A stretch of 64,000 nucleotides of DNA from Spirometra erinaceieuropaei (lineage: Eukaryota; Platyhelminthes; Cestoda; Diphyllobothriidea; Diphyllobothriidae): assembly GCA_902702965.1 (NCBI GenBank), contig CACRXP010000424.1, positions 1 through 64,000 of the forward strand, written 5' to 3'. The position numbers and the translations under genes were made by a program. Positions 32,131 to 43,235 of this stretch are shown piece after piece (position 1 is the stretch's first letter; each line of letters begins with the position of its first letter). The notes beneath the pieces were generated by a model, which did not search any database, had not been told where the DNA came from, and worked only from the letters and a program-made list of their open reading frames with translations.

Positions 32131-33096
32131 TACAGTGCGTGACCGATCTCATGAAATCTTGGCCGAAATTCTGAAATGCGTTTTCCATTAGGGAAGATTA
32201 CTTAGGTGGGTTTGTAATACTGATTATCTTGCGGCATAATCCTATCGTATTTTGGAGTCGCCAGTATGTCGCCTTTTGAATGCATTTCTTTTTCGCCTCC
32301 TGTAGAAAGCACACTTTTTAAAAAAGTGACTACATACGTAGCATGCATTTTTCCTATTGATTTTATAGAAAACATGCACAAAATATGCTTTCTTTTACTC
32401 CTTTGGTAGAAAATCGCATTGTCTGGATATTTTATACCCGAATAAAGTGTATATTTGGATTTTAAAAACGCTTTACAATTCCCGAATAATTTTGAGTCTG
32501 ATGGGCAATTGCATTAGCGTTTGGCAATTTTAGTCTACAAGCTGCATGCTTTCCGAGTTAGGAGAATCATATAATTCTCCATACCTTTAAGAGGATACCA
32601 CATAAGGTTCCTAAAATTTCGCAATGGGTCCGGACTGTGTCGTGCATTTCATTGGGAGCATTGGTAAACGGAAATTTGCGGTCCTGTATTCATGGACATC
32701 GCACGGTCTTAAAACTCTCATAATTAGGAACTTTTATAAAACCCAAATAAACACTTTTTCGGGTATAAACTATCAAGGCAATGTGATTTTTTACCAAAGG
32801 AGTAAAAAAAGCATATTTTATGCATGTTTTCTATAAAATATATTTGAATTTATAAGCCCATCGAAAATCAATAGGAAAAATGCATGCTACATAAATAGTC
32901 ATTTTTTGCAAAGTGCGGTTTCTGCTGAAGGTCAAAAAGGAGTGCATCCAAAAGCCGACATCCTCCTGAGTCGGAAATGCTATAGGCTTATGCTGCATAC
33001 TAATCATTATTACAACCCCACTTAACTACTCCTTCCTAATCGAAGACGCATTTCAGAATGTCGATCAACATTTCATGAGATCGGTCACGCACTGTA
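32131..33096. mobile_element. Foldback element, copy 2 (966 bp)
   Basis: The cleanest ends of the family: TACAGTGCGTGACCGATCTC on the left and GAGATCGGTCACGCACTGTA on the right, exact reverse complements over 20 bases. Arms include AGTCGCCAGTATGTCGCC and its diverged partner near 32955. No open frame of significance. Intergenic. Confidence 0.9.
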
Positions 33097-34317
33097 GGTA
33101 TGCAGAAGAAAGAAGGTGGTCTAATGTAACTGTCCCAGTTGGGTGTATACGCCCGCGTTAAAATCATTAAATAAACACGAGATAGACTGCAGGAATTCCT
33201 CAAGGTTTATGCGAAAGTTTCAGATAGGACTTTTTTTACACTGCAGCCGTCATGAGCATCGGCTGTTGCTGGGAGCTAGGAAAGTCTACCAAGGCACGCT
33301 TACAAGGACCTGAATAAGATAAAAGTCGCATAGAGCGAGATCGACTAAAGCTGCCAAGCTCTACTAGATACCTTTTCTGAGGACGTCTAGCCGAGAAGAT
33401 TAAAGTCGAGTGTAAGTGCACAGGCAACTCGTGGGCACGCACGCCTTTCGCCGTTTGCACACAGGTCGAATTAGAAAACATGTGATCACTGCTTTCTGGG
33501 GACTCTGTTTGCTAATCTGATGACTGAACTGAGTAGGAATCTAAGAGGTGGGACCAAAAAGTCCCTGATGTAAAAATCGAGGGCATTAACTAGACCAAAA
33601 TTGACCGATCCCTTGACGTCTATCCGTAATTATGCCGACATTTGAACTTAACCGGGGTATAATTAAATTAAGAAGTTAGTCAAGCTTCCGGCGAAGAAGA
33701 CAGATATTACCGCTTCTATATCTAACTAAACCAAAATCATATTTCCCCATGAGAGTAATTGGGATTCTGCTCCCTATTCTGATTTCTGAGACCTATTCTG
33801 GCGTCCATTCAGCGAAGGCGAAAATTGTCACATTTACCGTTTATTATTTCAACATCTGCCTTACTTTAAAGTAAATGTATAAAGCCTGGTTTGCAAGTTG
33901 AATGTTTACCCGAAGGCTGACTGACAGAACTTCTGAAGGCTAGGAATCCAACAGTTCCCTCGAAATCTGACAACGACCCTTGGTGCTTATCTGCTCTAGG
34001 ACCCATCGCGTGGCAATCGGCTTCGTCCAGACTTGAGATGAACCCCCAGCACTACAGCAGGGGGTCCCCATTCCCGTTTCCTATAGTACGGAGTACATAT
34101 TCCCTTTCGCTTGGGTGATGGAGACACATAATATGTTAACAATTGGTGCTTTTGACTCCTTGAAGCTATGTTTTAATCCTAAAGAAATACCGTTCAAATT
34201 CAGCATGCTTGGACTGATAACAGACGGCTTTGTTTAGGTGTTAGGTAAGTCTTGGTGATAAATGGGGAAAATGAGGCAGATGAACAAATCCAAACTAAAA
34301 CTAAAGACTTACCGAGG
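33097..34317. other. No recognised feature
   Basis: Unassigned intergenic DNA; the minus open stretch at 33236-33481 has no motif. Confidence 0.35.
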
Positions 34318-34680
34318 AACCGAGTTTCTCACAGTTGGGTAAATGTGAATTATTTGAAATCTGCCATAACAACTATGAATTACATGAACTTGGTATTCAT
34401 ATGGTGGATTCTAGATATATTACTTAGGAGATCCTGTTAGGCTGCCAGCCTACTGTATTATGTTTGGTGAATTCCAGATGTTGCATTAGGTTGGGCGAGT
34501 AACTTGACCCAAATCTGATTAAACTCGAGTCGGCCGGGGGGGGGCTCTTAGCTCAGGTAGTTAGAGCGTTGACTGTACTAAAGTCTCCCCCTTACTGTCG
34601 TGTGATCGAATCCCACCGATACGCCGAGTTTTCCACAGTTAGTTTAAAGTGAATTATTAAAAATATAAGGGTAACATGCG
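34318..34680 (+). repeat. SINE-like unit with tRNA-like segment, copy 2
   Basis: Same order as 14030-14450: flank TTTCTCACAGTTGGGTAAAT, about 200 bp of related body (AGCCTACTGTATTATG, GTTGGGCGAGTAACTTGACC), a tRNA-like segment at 34541-34625, and the flank repeated as TTTTCCACAGTTAGTTTAAA. The A box (TAGCTCAGGTAG) and B box (TGATCGAATCC) are both damaged here. The anticodon stem GACT..AGTC encloses loop GTACTAA. Confidence 0.68.
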
Positions 34681-36049
34681 CTAGTCAAAGATACCTACTT
34701 CAAAAACTGTGACAAGGCAGATTTAGTAGTAAGCGCTGTAATGTGATTCCTTAAGGTCACTTTAAATGCCATCGGTTTCTAGGTCGATGTGATGAATAGA
34801 AAATATTTAAGTAAACACATCACCGTTACTTTCAATAATGAACTTATCTAGTCAGCTTCACTAGCAGAAGTTGAAGTAAATTGGCTCTCGCCCTCTAGTG
34901 CTAGGAAGGGGAGGCGTTTATACATTTCCTTTCGCAATTTAACCTAGTTTTTTTCTCCTATGCATGGTAAGACAGCGGCATAAAATAATGTTAATAATAA
35001 CCGCTAACACTAATGAGACCCCGACTTAACCGCTTCACTAGTTTCTGTAGGAAAGAATAACTATGCGGGATAACAAAGCTGAATATCATGAACCATTAAG
35101 CTATGATCATGACAACGGGCGTGGCCTTGAGTGAGCATCCGTCTAGTCATGGGCATGATGTACGTTCGGAAATCGATAACTATTCAACTAGTTTGATTCC
35201 CGCATTAATTCCATCCCATGGTCGATAGTGGATGAACTAACGACTATTTCCTTAGAGGCATTGTACAGAAAACCACCTTTTTCGGGATTGTTTTTGCTTG
35301 AAATCATTCGCAGTACTGATACTTTTTGAGATAATTCATGTAACTGGATGTCTGCGCTTTTGTAATTGCTGCATACCCAGTATGCACCCGAGCCCATGTA
35401 TGACATTGTGATATTTTATAGGACATCAAGAGATTCCTTCACAGAAACACGAAGATTTGCCTTAATTTATCTCAGACAAAATATGCAAATTGCAGTTCTG
35501 AAACCCTAGAAAGGCAAGAAAACGCAGATTGTGTGTTGTAATATACGATTGTCAGTCAAAACGATTTATACCTCACACTCATATCTTCAAGAACTGTATT
35601 TTAGGAAACACAACTCAGTATAAAGTGATTGTAAGAAATGAATACCTGTGTAAGATTTTAAGAAACGTGACTTCATATTTGGAAGTATCGAAAGCCATTG
35701 AGAAATCCGCCTGTCGTCTGGGTAGTTTTCGGACAGGTGCAAATAGGAGCTTATTCAAAATCAAACAACTTCAAACAAATTCACGTGAGGTGATGCCCTC
35801 GTTCTAATTATTTGCGTAGCCTCGTATAAGTAGACTCTTCAGGTGAAAGCGTGCTTTTAAACTGCGTCCACACTGAGTTTTAGCGAATATCACACTGTTT
35901 TAGGGTTACGAAAATTTCCGTAGAGGTAATTAGAAGACGAGGTGACGAGCATATTTTGCTTTCGATAAATTTTCCTCGGGCCAGTACCATTATATGGAAC
36001 CGTGTTGGAAGCAAAAACATGTAAGTGACGCTTCAAGTGAACTCCTATG
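34681..36049. other. No recognised feature
   Basis: AT-rich DNA. An open stretch at 35529-35807 (+) shows no motif or splice context. Confidence 0.35.
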
Positions 36050-36480
36050 GAGACGCCTTGATCAGGCTGTCTCGCAAGCCTTTCTAGGTGCAGGGGTTCG
36101 AACATCATTTTCTCCTAACCCTGTTTTACGCGGAGAAGATAAGAATAAGTTGCCACCTCAGACTACCTCAGTGTGCATCAATTCCTTCTTTTGCTTCTGT
36201 GGAGCCTATCCAAGTGAATACGAGAACACCTCCCGGTATGGCTGGGAAAATGCGAAACTAGTAGCATAAGTAGCGCCATTCTTGAGCATGTTATTGATAC
36301 TGGACATAGTGTGAACCCCAGCAAAGCTTTTCGCGTGATCTATAAGGTTCCATCAAGCTACCCCAAATTACTTGGCCAGCGCCCGCTAGCAGCGGTAGAA
36401 GTGGCCGCCATCAGGTTATGAAAACCAATCTTGTGCTCACAGAATAACCACGTTTAGGCTCCGCCCCTACAGTGCTTGAA
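36050..36480 (+). mobile_element. Penelope-like element fragment, second subfamily, GIY-YIG region
   Basis: The frame reads RRLDQAVSQAFLGAGVRTSF, SPNPVLRGEDKNKLPPQTTS and then CINSFFCFCGAYPSEYENT, where the cysteines and the CGAY start of the GIY-YIG fold are recognisable. After a frame change come LILDIV and PAKLFA, then the pattern VIYKVPSSYPKLLGQRPLAA from about 36337. The gene is broken by stops. C- and CA-rich DNA (36547-36580) follows, as at the end of the related fragment at 12135-12510. Confidence 0.62.
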
Positions 36481-36950
36481 GGTCAACTAACGCTGCAAAT
36501 CTCTGTGCCCTTCCGCACTCATCCCGCCCCTGGCATCGACTGCCTTTACCCCCCCCCTCGCTCACATTCACACACCCCGCCTGTGTTTAAAGCCGAACTG
36601 AAATCAATTCCTCTTATCACCGACATGTTTTCGTTTCTAACCCGTTCCCATATTTTTGTACTGGCCTGAGGCGACGTTATCGAAAGCAACGTGTGCTCGC
36701 CACCTCGTCTTCTGAATATCAGTCTTTTATGTCCAACCAGCAGCCAGCGTCTCATGCCTCTCTTGCGCTGCGCACGTCTTGTCTACTACACGGGACTTAC
36801 GGATTCATGAACCTCTGTATTTGCTATATATACTTGGATAGAGACAATTCTGATGGGTGCCCGGCCAAATGCGCTTTTCATTTGATTTATTTTTTTGTTT
36901 TAGTCTATTTATTATTTCATTTCTCTCTGAACGAAATCTGCAATCATACA

Positions 36951-37929
36951 TACAGTGGAATGACAACCAAAATTTTGAAATGCGTTCTCCTTTCGAAAAG
37001 ATTAATTAAATAGGTCTGTAAAACTAATAATTACGCTACATAATTCTTTTATGATCTAGTTACGTCAGGGTGTCGGCTTACGAATGAAATTATTTCCGAG
37101 TGCATGCAAAAACTATACTGCGCAAAAAATAATTTCTCATATAACTTGACATTTTCTCATTGATTTTCGATGCCCTTGAAAATTCAACTATATTTCATGA
37201 AAAACATGCATTAAAAAATTCATTCTTTTACTTATGCGGTAGAAAATCACGTCTTCTTCCAATTTCATACTCAAAAGAAGAGTATAATTCGGTTTTAAAA
37301 AGTTTTCAATTGTGAGCTTTTTTAATACCGTAACATGACCGTTCATAAAACGTCATGTATCTGCATTTACCAATGTGGCTTGTAAAATGAACAACATTGC
37401 TCAAATCCACTACATTATTTTATGAACCCCATATGGTCTCCTTTAAATACCGTAGAGAAATGCATGGTTTTCCGTACACGGAAAATATACGGCTTGCAGT
37501 TTTAAATTCCGAATGTAAGTGTAACAGCAGGTCGGGTTCAAAATTATTCGGGAATTAGAAAATTTTTTAAAACCGAATTATACTCTGCCGTCGAGGATAA
37601 AATGGAAGAAGGCGTGATTGTAAATCAAATAAATAGAATAATGAATATTTTTATGCATGTTTTCCATGGAATATAATTGAATTTTGAAGTGCACCGAAAA
37701 TCAGTGAGAAAATTGCTTGCTACTTAAGTAGTCATTTTCTGCGCAGTATATTTCGTTCATGAAGTCGGAAATAAATTCACTCGAAAACTGACACCCTGAC
37801 GTAACTGAATCATTATAGAACTATGCTGCATTATGTCTAGTTTTACAACTCTACTTAATTATTCTTTTCGAAACAAGGACGCATTTCTAAATTTTGGTTG
37901 ACATTTCATGAGTTAGCCCACCTACTGTA
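36951..37929. mobile_element. Foldback element, copy 3 (979 bp)
   Basis: Right end GCCCACCTACTGTA; left end TACAGTGGAATGACAACC, where about ten terminal bases differ or are lost. With copy 4 it forms a second subfamily: arms share TCATGAAATGTCAACC-type starts, a TTACGTCAGGGTGTCGG block, and the middle contains CATTTACCAATGTGGCTTG. It has no coding capacity. Confidence 0.83.
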
Positions 37930-38439
37930 CAAACATGCGTATACTTGATAGAGGTGTAGTTCTTCAACGAAACAGCTGCGTTATACATGCAACCAAACGG
38001 ACTATACTGCAGACTGATACGCTGGCCTGGTTATCTCTGCCTTAATCTTAATAAGATTAAGAGTGAATCCTGTTATGTAGGGATACATATAGCAAGAATC
38101 GAATTTACCAGCTGAAGGAGGCTATTCAGGCGGCATGGAATGCTTCGAGGAATCAAGTCCAGAAGGCTTGGTTCATAGGATGGATCAAGGTTCTTTTGAG
38201 ACGACTAAGCGAAAAAGGCCGTTGTTCATCCTTTTGGAGTCAAGCAATGATATCACAATGCGCATGTCCTTATGGCTGTGTGACAGCCATTTCCTGGTTA
38301 CTCTCGAAACCTGAGGCTATTTAGCGCCATTTGTCAGTAGGCCCTTTTTGCGCTAGAAGTTGTCATTTCTTAATCGTTTAAGCAATAAGTGCATCGATCT
38401 GCGCAAAGTTGTTTGCGTTTTGTTTGAAAACAGGTGAAT

Positions 38440-40360
38440 TTATAATTGCAGGATTTAGTGTGATGAAAAATCCAAAACTCTTCTCTATGACGGAGAATTC
38501 TACAGACTAATACAGGACTCTTAAGTCAAAGAAGTAGCAGATTGGCTGAATAATCTGCGGAGAGAATATCGGCAAACAAATTTGATCACGAAGAATGAAT
38601 GGCGCCAAATGAAGGCAACTGACACCGCTCCAGCTCGATTCTTTGGTCTGCCAAAAATTTTTAAACAAAATGTCCCACTGCGTTCAATCGTTACCCCGAA
38701 AGGCAACCCCACCTATAATTGGGCAAAGTGGATGCACTCAAAGGTGAAGTTCCTCCAAGTCAATTCAACTACCTCAGTTTGATTGGCTTTTTAATCCCTC
38801 ATAGACGTCCGAGGTCGGAGGATTCGATCGGACGAAATCATAGTCTCCTTCCGCGTGACGTCATCATTCACGTCCATCCCACTAAACTTGGAGCACGAAG
38901 TCTTGTGCACGAGACTTAAAAGACTGTACAACGAGTTTTGGAGTCCTCTCAAAATTGAGTAAGTCATGAGGCTGTTTGAATTTCGCCAACAAACTTACTT
39001 TACTCTTGCCGGAAAGACCTATGAGCAGATCAAGGAAACCCTCGTGGGCCCACTGGTCTCCGGTTTTGTGGCAGAACTGATTCTACAGGAGTTAGAAAAG
39101 ATTGCCTTCCTCCAGTATCAGTGGGTATTTTAGCGCCGTTACGTAGAAGACATGTTTGTTATCGTAAAGAAGAATCTTTTTTTCAAAATTTTCCCAATCG
39201 GGTCAACGCAGTCTCCTACGATATTAAATTCAAGAGCAGTAATTGATGTGCTTATCAGACGAAATTTAAGTGGTGCCCCTGAAACAACGTTTTTTAAGGA
39301 GGCAATGAATACCACACAGCTTCTCAGTTTTCATAGCAAATATACAGTGGTTCACAAGCAAGACTTCACTAAGACGCTCTTCAATCGACTCCAGACTGAT
39401 TGCAGTGAACCAGAGGAAAGAGTACGTGAGGCGCGTTATCTCCGCGACCAGTTTGTGCAAAATGGCAATCCGAGGGCCTTCATAAGTCGCTGCCTACGCG
39501 GTCGCCACCAGAGAACTCGAAAGTCAACGCCACCGATGATATGGCATTCTCTGCCATACATTAAGGACGTTTCAGAAGCAACCGAGCACATTGTTGTGGA
39601 ACTAGGTGTTGAAATTGCACATCGGCCCAAAAGCCATCATACGTTACAGTTTCGGAAAGTTAACGACCTGTTAAATCACAGGGAAAAATGCGGAATAGTG
39701 TATCGCATCCCGTGCCCGACTGAACGCATGCCGGATAGCGTATAAATGAACATAAGCTGGCTGTGTGACAAAGCGAAGAAGTGGCTGCCCACACCCGACA
39801 GTTCGACTGTCGTGCCCGACGATGTCCACCGTAAGCTCCACGACAAGACGTAGCAGGTGCGATGATTTGAGCGTGAATTAGTTTAAAGTGATAGTAGACT
39901 TGCGCAGTATCTATCGCATTCTCTCTTCCCCTCTCTCCACTTGTACCCTGTGTCATGACAGAGTCAAGAAAACCGGAGGCCGGCTGAGGGCGAGAGTGAC
40001 TGGCACGGTCGGAGCCATACATGGGTGTGCCACCACACACCCTGGTCCACAACGCACACTTGACCAGGATTTTTTTCGTCAAATCAGCACAACAACAACA
40101 ACAGTATGCCGCTATCAACAAACCATGGCTTCCGACCAGAAAATGGGTCATGAGCTTAACTTCGCTGCCACCAGGATAATTACCCACCCCGGGAGCAAAG
40201 AAAGCCGAGAATTGATTGAAGCCGAATCCTCAGGTGACAATTCGGCCAATCGATTTATCGATTTGGCGCCGACGTACGGAGCCGTCACCTCCAGGCCTTC
40301 ACGGCATATGATAATTCGACCGACGTCGCCTACGATGTCAACCGTCGCTTTTTTATTTCC
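38440..40360 (+). mobile_element. Penelope-like element, nearly full coding part, degenerate and interrupted
   Basis: In order: ITKNEWRQMKATDTAPARFF, GLPKIFKQNVPLRSIVTPKG and NPTYNWAKW (RT fingers), FRQQTYFTLAGKTYEQIKET, LVGPLVSGFVAELILQELEK (motif B), RYVEDMFVIVKKN (catalytic box YVED instead of YVDD), then TTQLLSFHSKYTVVHKQDFT, the linker LPYIKDVSEATEHIVVELGV to CGIVYRIPC, and, after a break, FAATRIITHPGSKESRELIE, the C-terminal part of the GIY-YIG region. The break at about 39745-40125 is filled by a copy of the CAA-ended repeat, which also removed the GIY-YIG core. Several frameshifts and stops are present. Confidence 0.85.
39790..40115 (+). repeat. Copy 5 of the CAA-ended dispersed repeat, nested in a Penelope-like element
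   Basis: Begins near TGTCCACCGTAAGCTCCACG, holds the core GTAGACTTGCGCAGTATC and TGTCATGACAGAGTCAAGAA, and ends CAGCACAACAACAACAACAG. The Penelope-like protein stops before it (PCPTERMPDSV) and resumes after it (NFAATRIITHPGS), so it sits inside that element. Confidence 0.7.
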
Positions 40361-40484
40361 TTAGAAATTATCTACGGATTTGGAGCAGATCAGTTTATTC
40401 AAGGTCTATAGGCACAGACCGAGAATTTTATACATGAATATTTGGGCCGAAGTCCATCAGCCACAGCCGGTAACCGCGTAATAT

Positions 40485-40765
40485 TCATTAACTGCCGTGT
40501 CAACCGTGTGCTCCACGACAAGGTGGAGCAGGAAGGGTAGTTTGTGTGTGAAATAGTTTATAGTGGTAGTAGACTCGCAAAGCAACTACAACACTCCCTC
40601 CTCCCCCATCTGCGCACGGTGTCAAGACAGAGTCAAGAAGACTGGAGGCGGGGGAGGGCGCAGGTGGGTGGCATGGTCAAGCCCGCACCTTGGCGCTTCC
40701 CTCCACACCGCCTGGTCCCCATAGCAAATGACCAGGATTTTAACCAACAACAACACCGGGGAGGG
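40485..40765 (+). repeat. Copy 6 of the CAA-ended dispersed repeat
   Basis: Begins ACTGCCGTGTCAACCGTGTG, CTCCACGACAAGGTGGAGCA; core GTAGACTCGCAAAGCAACTA and GGTGTCAAGACAGAGTCAAG; ends TTTTAACCAACAACAACACC. It parallels copy 5 over its whole length and gives the best boundaries. Confidence 0.72.
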
Positions 40766-41329
40766 CCGCCCGTTTGGGTGCACAGCAGTCCTTCGTTCTG
40801 TTGTTGCTATTATTTCCGGCACTAGATTTCCGCACAAGCTCGAAAGCTCAGAAGAATAAACAGACTGTCCCAGTGCTCGGTCAGTCTTTTTCCACACTGT
40901 ATTTGTGCAGTTTGTCGTAGACCCTGGGACTTAAAAAGGTCACCAGTAGCATTATTAGTGCTTTCTTGGTTTAAAACTACACAGAGACAAAAGGATCCGA
41001 AGCGCATACCACCTTGGTGCAATCCCTTTCCAGGGTTGATGGTTGACGGTTTTAAAATGAATTATCGCAGCGTTAGGGTTCTGGGCAGTCGGATTTGTTT
41101 AATGCTGAAGGCGACTGCACGAAAGGCTTGGCGCGATGTTCAGAAACTGAAGAGTAGGCCATTGCTTGCCCTTTGCTATATGCGGACATGCTCCGGCCTG
41201 TGTGCACAGTCGGTTCTGTTCTAGAAAAAAAAACCAAATCGCTAAATTGAATTTCCGTTTAGGTACAAGAAGGTGGCCCACCTCGCAATGCATTTGTTAT
41301 TGCTCTAAATCCCACTAGATTATGGTAAG

Positions 41330-41405
41330 GGTTGAAGTTAATGTCAGCAGTGGAAGAGTTAGAGTTGGTCTTAGGGGTCCGTGTTAGGGTTAGGGTTAAA
41401 GTCAG
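41330..41405 (+). repeat. Short telomere-like repeat patch
   Basis: Degenerate GTTAGGG units, best at GTGTTAGGGTTAGGGTTAAA. No inverted termini were seen here, unlike 26942-27371. Confidence 0.55.
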
Positions 41406-41761
41406 GACACAAGACTAGGAATTTACCGCAAGGTCACTTATTTTAAGGGGTATCCGATCTGGCTGTCTTCGCTCCTATGTATTCGTTAAGTAAAAACTTG
41501 CGGACACACAAGGGGTAATATTTTGAAGCATACTTTAGTAACTGGAGAAAAACGTGTTCTTTTTGGATTTTTGCCTAACGGTATCTTCCCACCGTCTTTG
41601 ATGGCCTTTCATGTTCGCCCTAAATCTTCAGGCGAATATTTTTAAACTCAGAAAGTGAAAACTACTTCGCATGAAATTAAAGCATACAGAGGCAATTGTA
41701 GAATTATTTTCAATGATAAGTGTTTTCTCAAATATCATAACCGATAGAAGCGAAGCTCAGA

Positions 41762-43235
41762 AAGCAGTTCAGAATAAAAGAATGCGATCAGTGGAACAAG
41801 AAATATATTGGCCTGACGTCTCGGATACTCTCTCGGACCCATCAACACAGGTATTCGCAGATAAGGGTAGTGGAGGACACAAAGATTGCAGCATTTACAG
41901 CCGTAACTGCCTTGGGGGCACACGCATAATGTAATTAACAGCGCCCGCGATCAGCACTAACGCTGGTTTTCCGACACCACAGACGAAAATGTTGGGCTCG
42001 GTGTATAGATCCTACATTCGTCGTCATCGAATGGGATCAGGTGCTGACATTCGAAGAAAGTCTCAGCGTCGTCTTGCCGGACAATAAGTTTACAATGGAG
42101 AAGAATAAAGACAACCAGCCGGTATTTCTGGATGTCCTAGTTTGCCGCAATGATAGTGGTGGCCTAAAAACCAAAGTGTCTAAGAAAGCGACAAAAACGA
42201 CGCAAGTACTGAACGTCAACAGTAACCGCTCGATCTGACAAAAACGCAGTTGCGTGGGGGCGCTATACCGGCGCGTCGAGACGCATTGCAGTTAAACAGA
42301 AGACAAGGCTGCTGAATCACAATATCTTCAATGGGTACTGAGAGCTAATGGCTACCCGCGCACCTCTTTCAACTAGCGCCTACGCAATTGTCACCATAAA
42401 CCAAGTCCAACCGTACCTAAATCCTGGCGAGCTCTTCTGTGCGTAAAAAATGTCTCGGAAGTTGTCAGCCGCCTTCTCACCCCATTTGGAGTCGGGTTTT
42501 CACAGAGGCCGGAAGCAACCACCAGATTCCAGGTCATGAGGCCAAAAAACCAACTGCTTCAGCAGGAAACGTCAGGAGTCGTATAGTGCACTTGCGGACA
42601 GAGCAGCTACGTCGGAGAAGCTGGGAGATTACTCCAGACGCGGATGGTGGAGCACCCAGCAGCGGTGAGAAGGAAAGATGCTAGCTCTCAGGTGTCGGCT
42701 CATTCCACGGGACCCGACCATATTTTAAAGTTTCAAGCGGCCGAAATCCTCACAAGAGATGATAACCGCGCGAGACACGAGCTGCTCAAATCATGGTTCT
42801 CAGGCACGCCATTCATCAACAAACGCAATGACCTTCCGTAACAATATTCAGTGGTGGGACATTCCCTGGGCAGGGGAAGCAGTCACGTGCGGAGGGCGCG
42901 TGCGAGTAACAATCTCAACGGCGTGGAGCAAAAATCCCGAATGACAGAGTAATCAGCACGCCAACATCTAACAAGCATGTTGAAATTGGGCCAATTAACG
43001 ACTCGGACGCCGACTGGCGAACCATCGCGGTATCAGTTACGACCTCCAGCGGTGATCGCGAGAACTGTCCATTATAATACGCATGTGTCCACACGGCAGC
43101 TACGGGCTGTAAATGCCGCACTCTTTATACCTCCACTATCCTTATCTGCGACTATCTCTGATGATGGGTCCGAGTAGGAATCCGAAACGTCCGGTCGATA
43201 GACTTCTTGTTCCAATGATCGCATTTTCATCTTCG
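41762..43235 (+). mobile_element. Penelope-like element with inverted terminal repeats
   Basis: Coding part, plus strand: EKNKDNQPVFLDVLVCRNDS and GGLKTKVSKKATKTTQVLNV (reverse-transcriptase C-terminal region), decayed linker, then SSYVGEAGRLLQTRMVEHPA, AVRRKDASSQVSAHSTGPDH and ILKFQAAEILTRDDNRARHE, a well preserved GIY-YIG domain with catalytic-type Y, R and E(H), open from 42586 to 42841. The tail (43035-43235) ends with GATGATGGGTCCGAGTAGGA and ATCCGAAACGTCCGG. About 200 bp of this tail recurs inverted at 41765-41960. The RT catalytic core is lost, so the copy is not autonomous. Confidence 0.87.

Noticed and set aside
36693..37013. 106-codon hydrophobic open stretch, considered as a third four-span gene
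   Set aside because: AT-rich low-complexity hydrophobicity running into foldback copy 3; no splice sites in phase 1 as in genes A and B.
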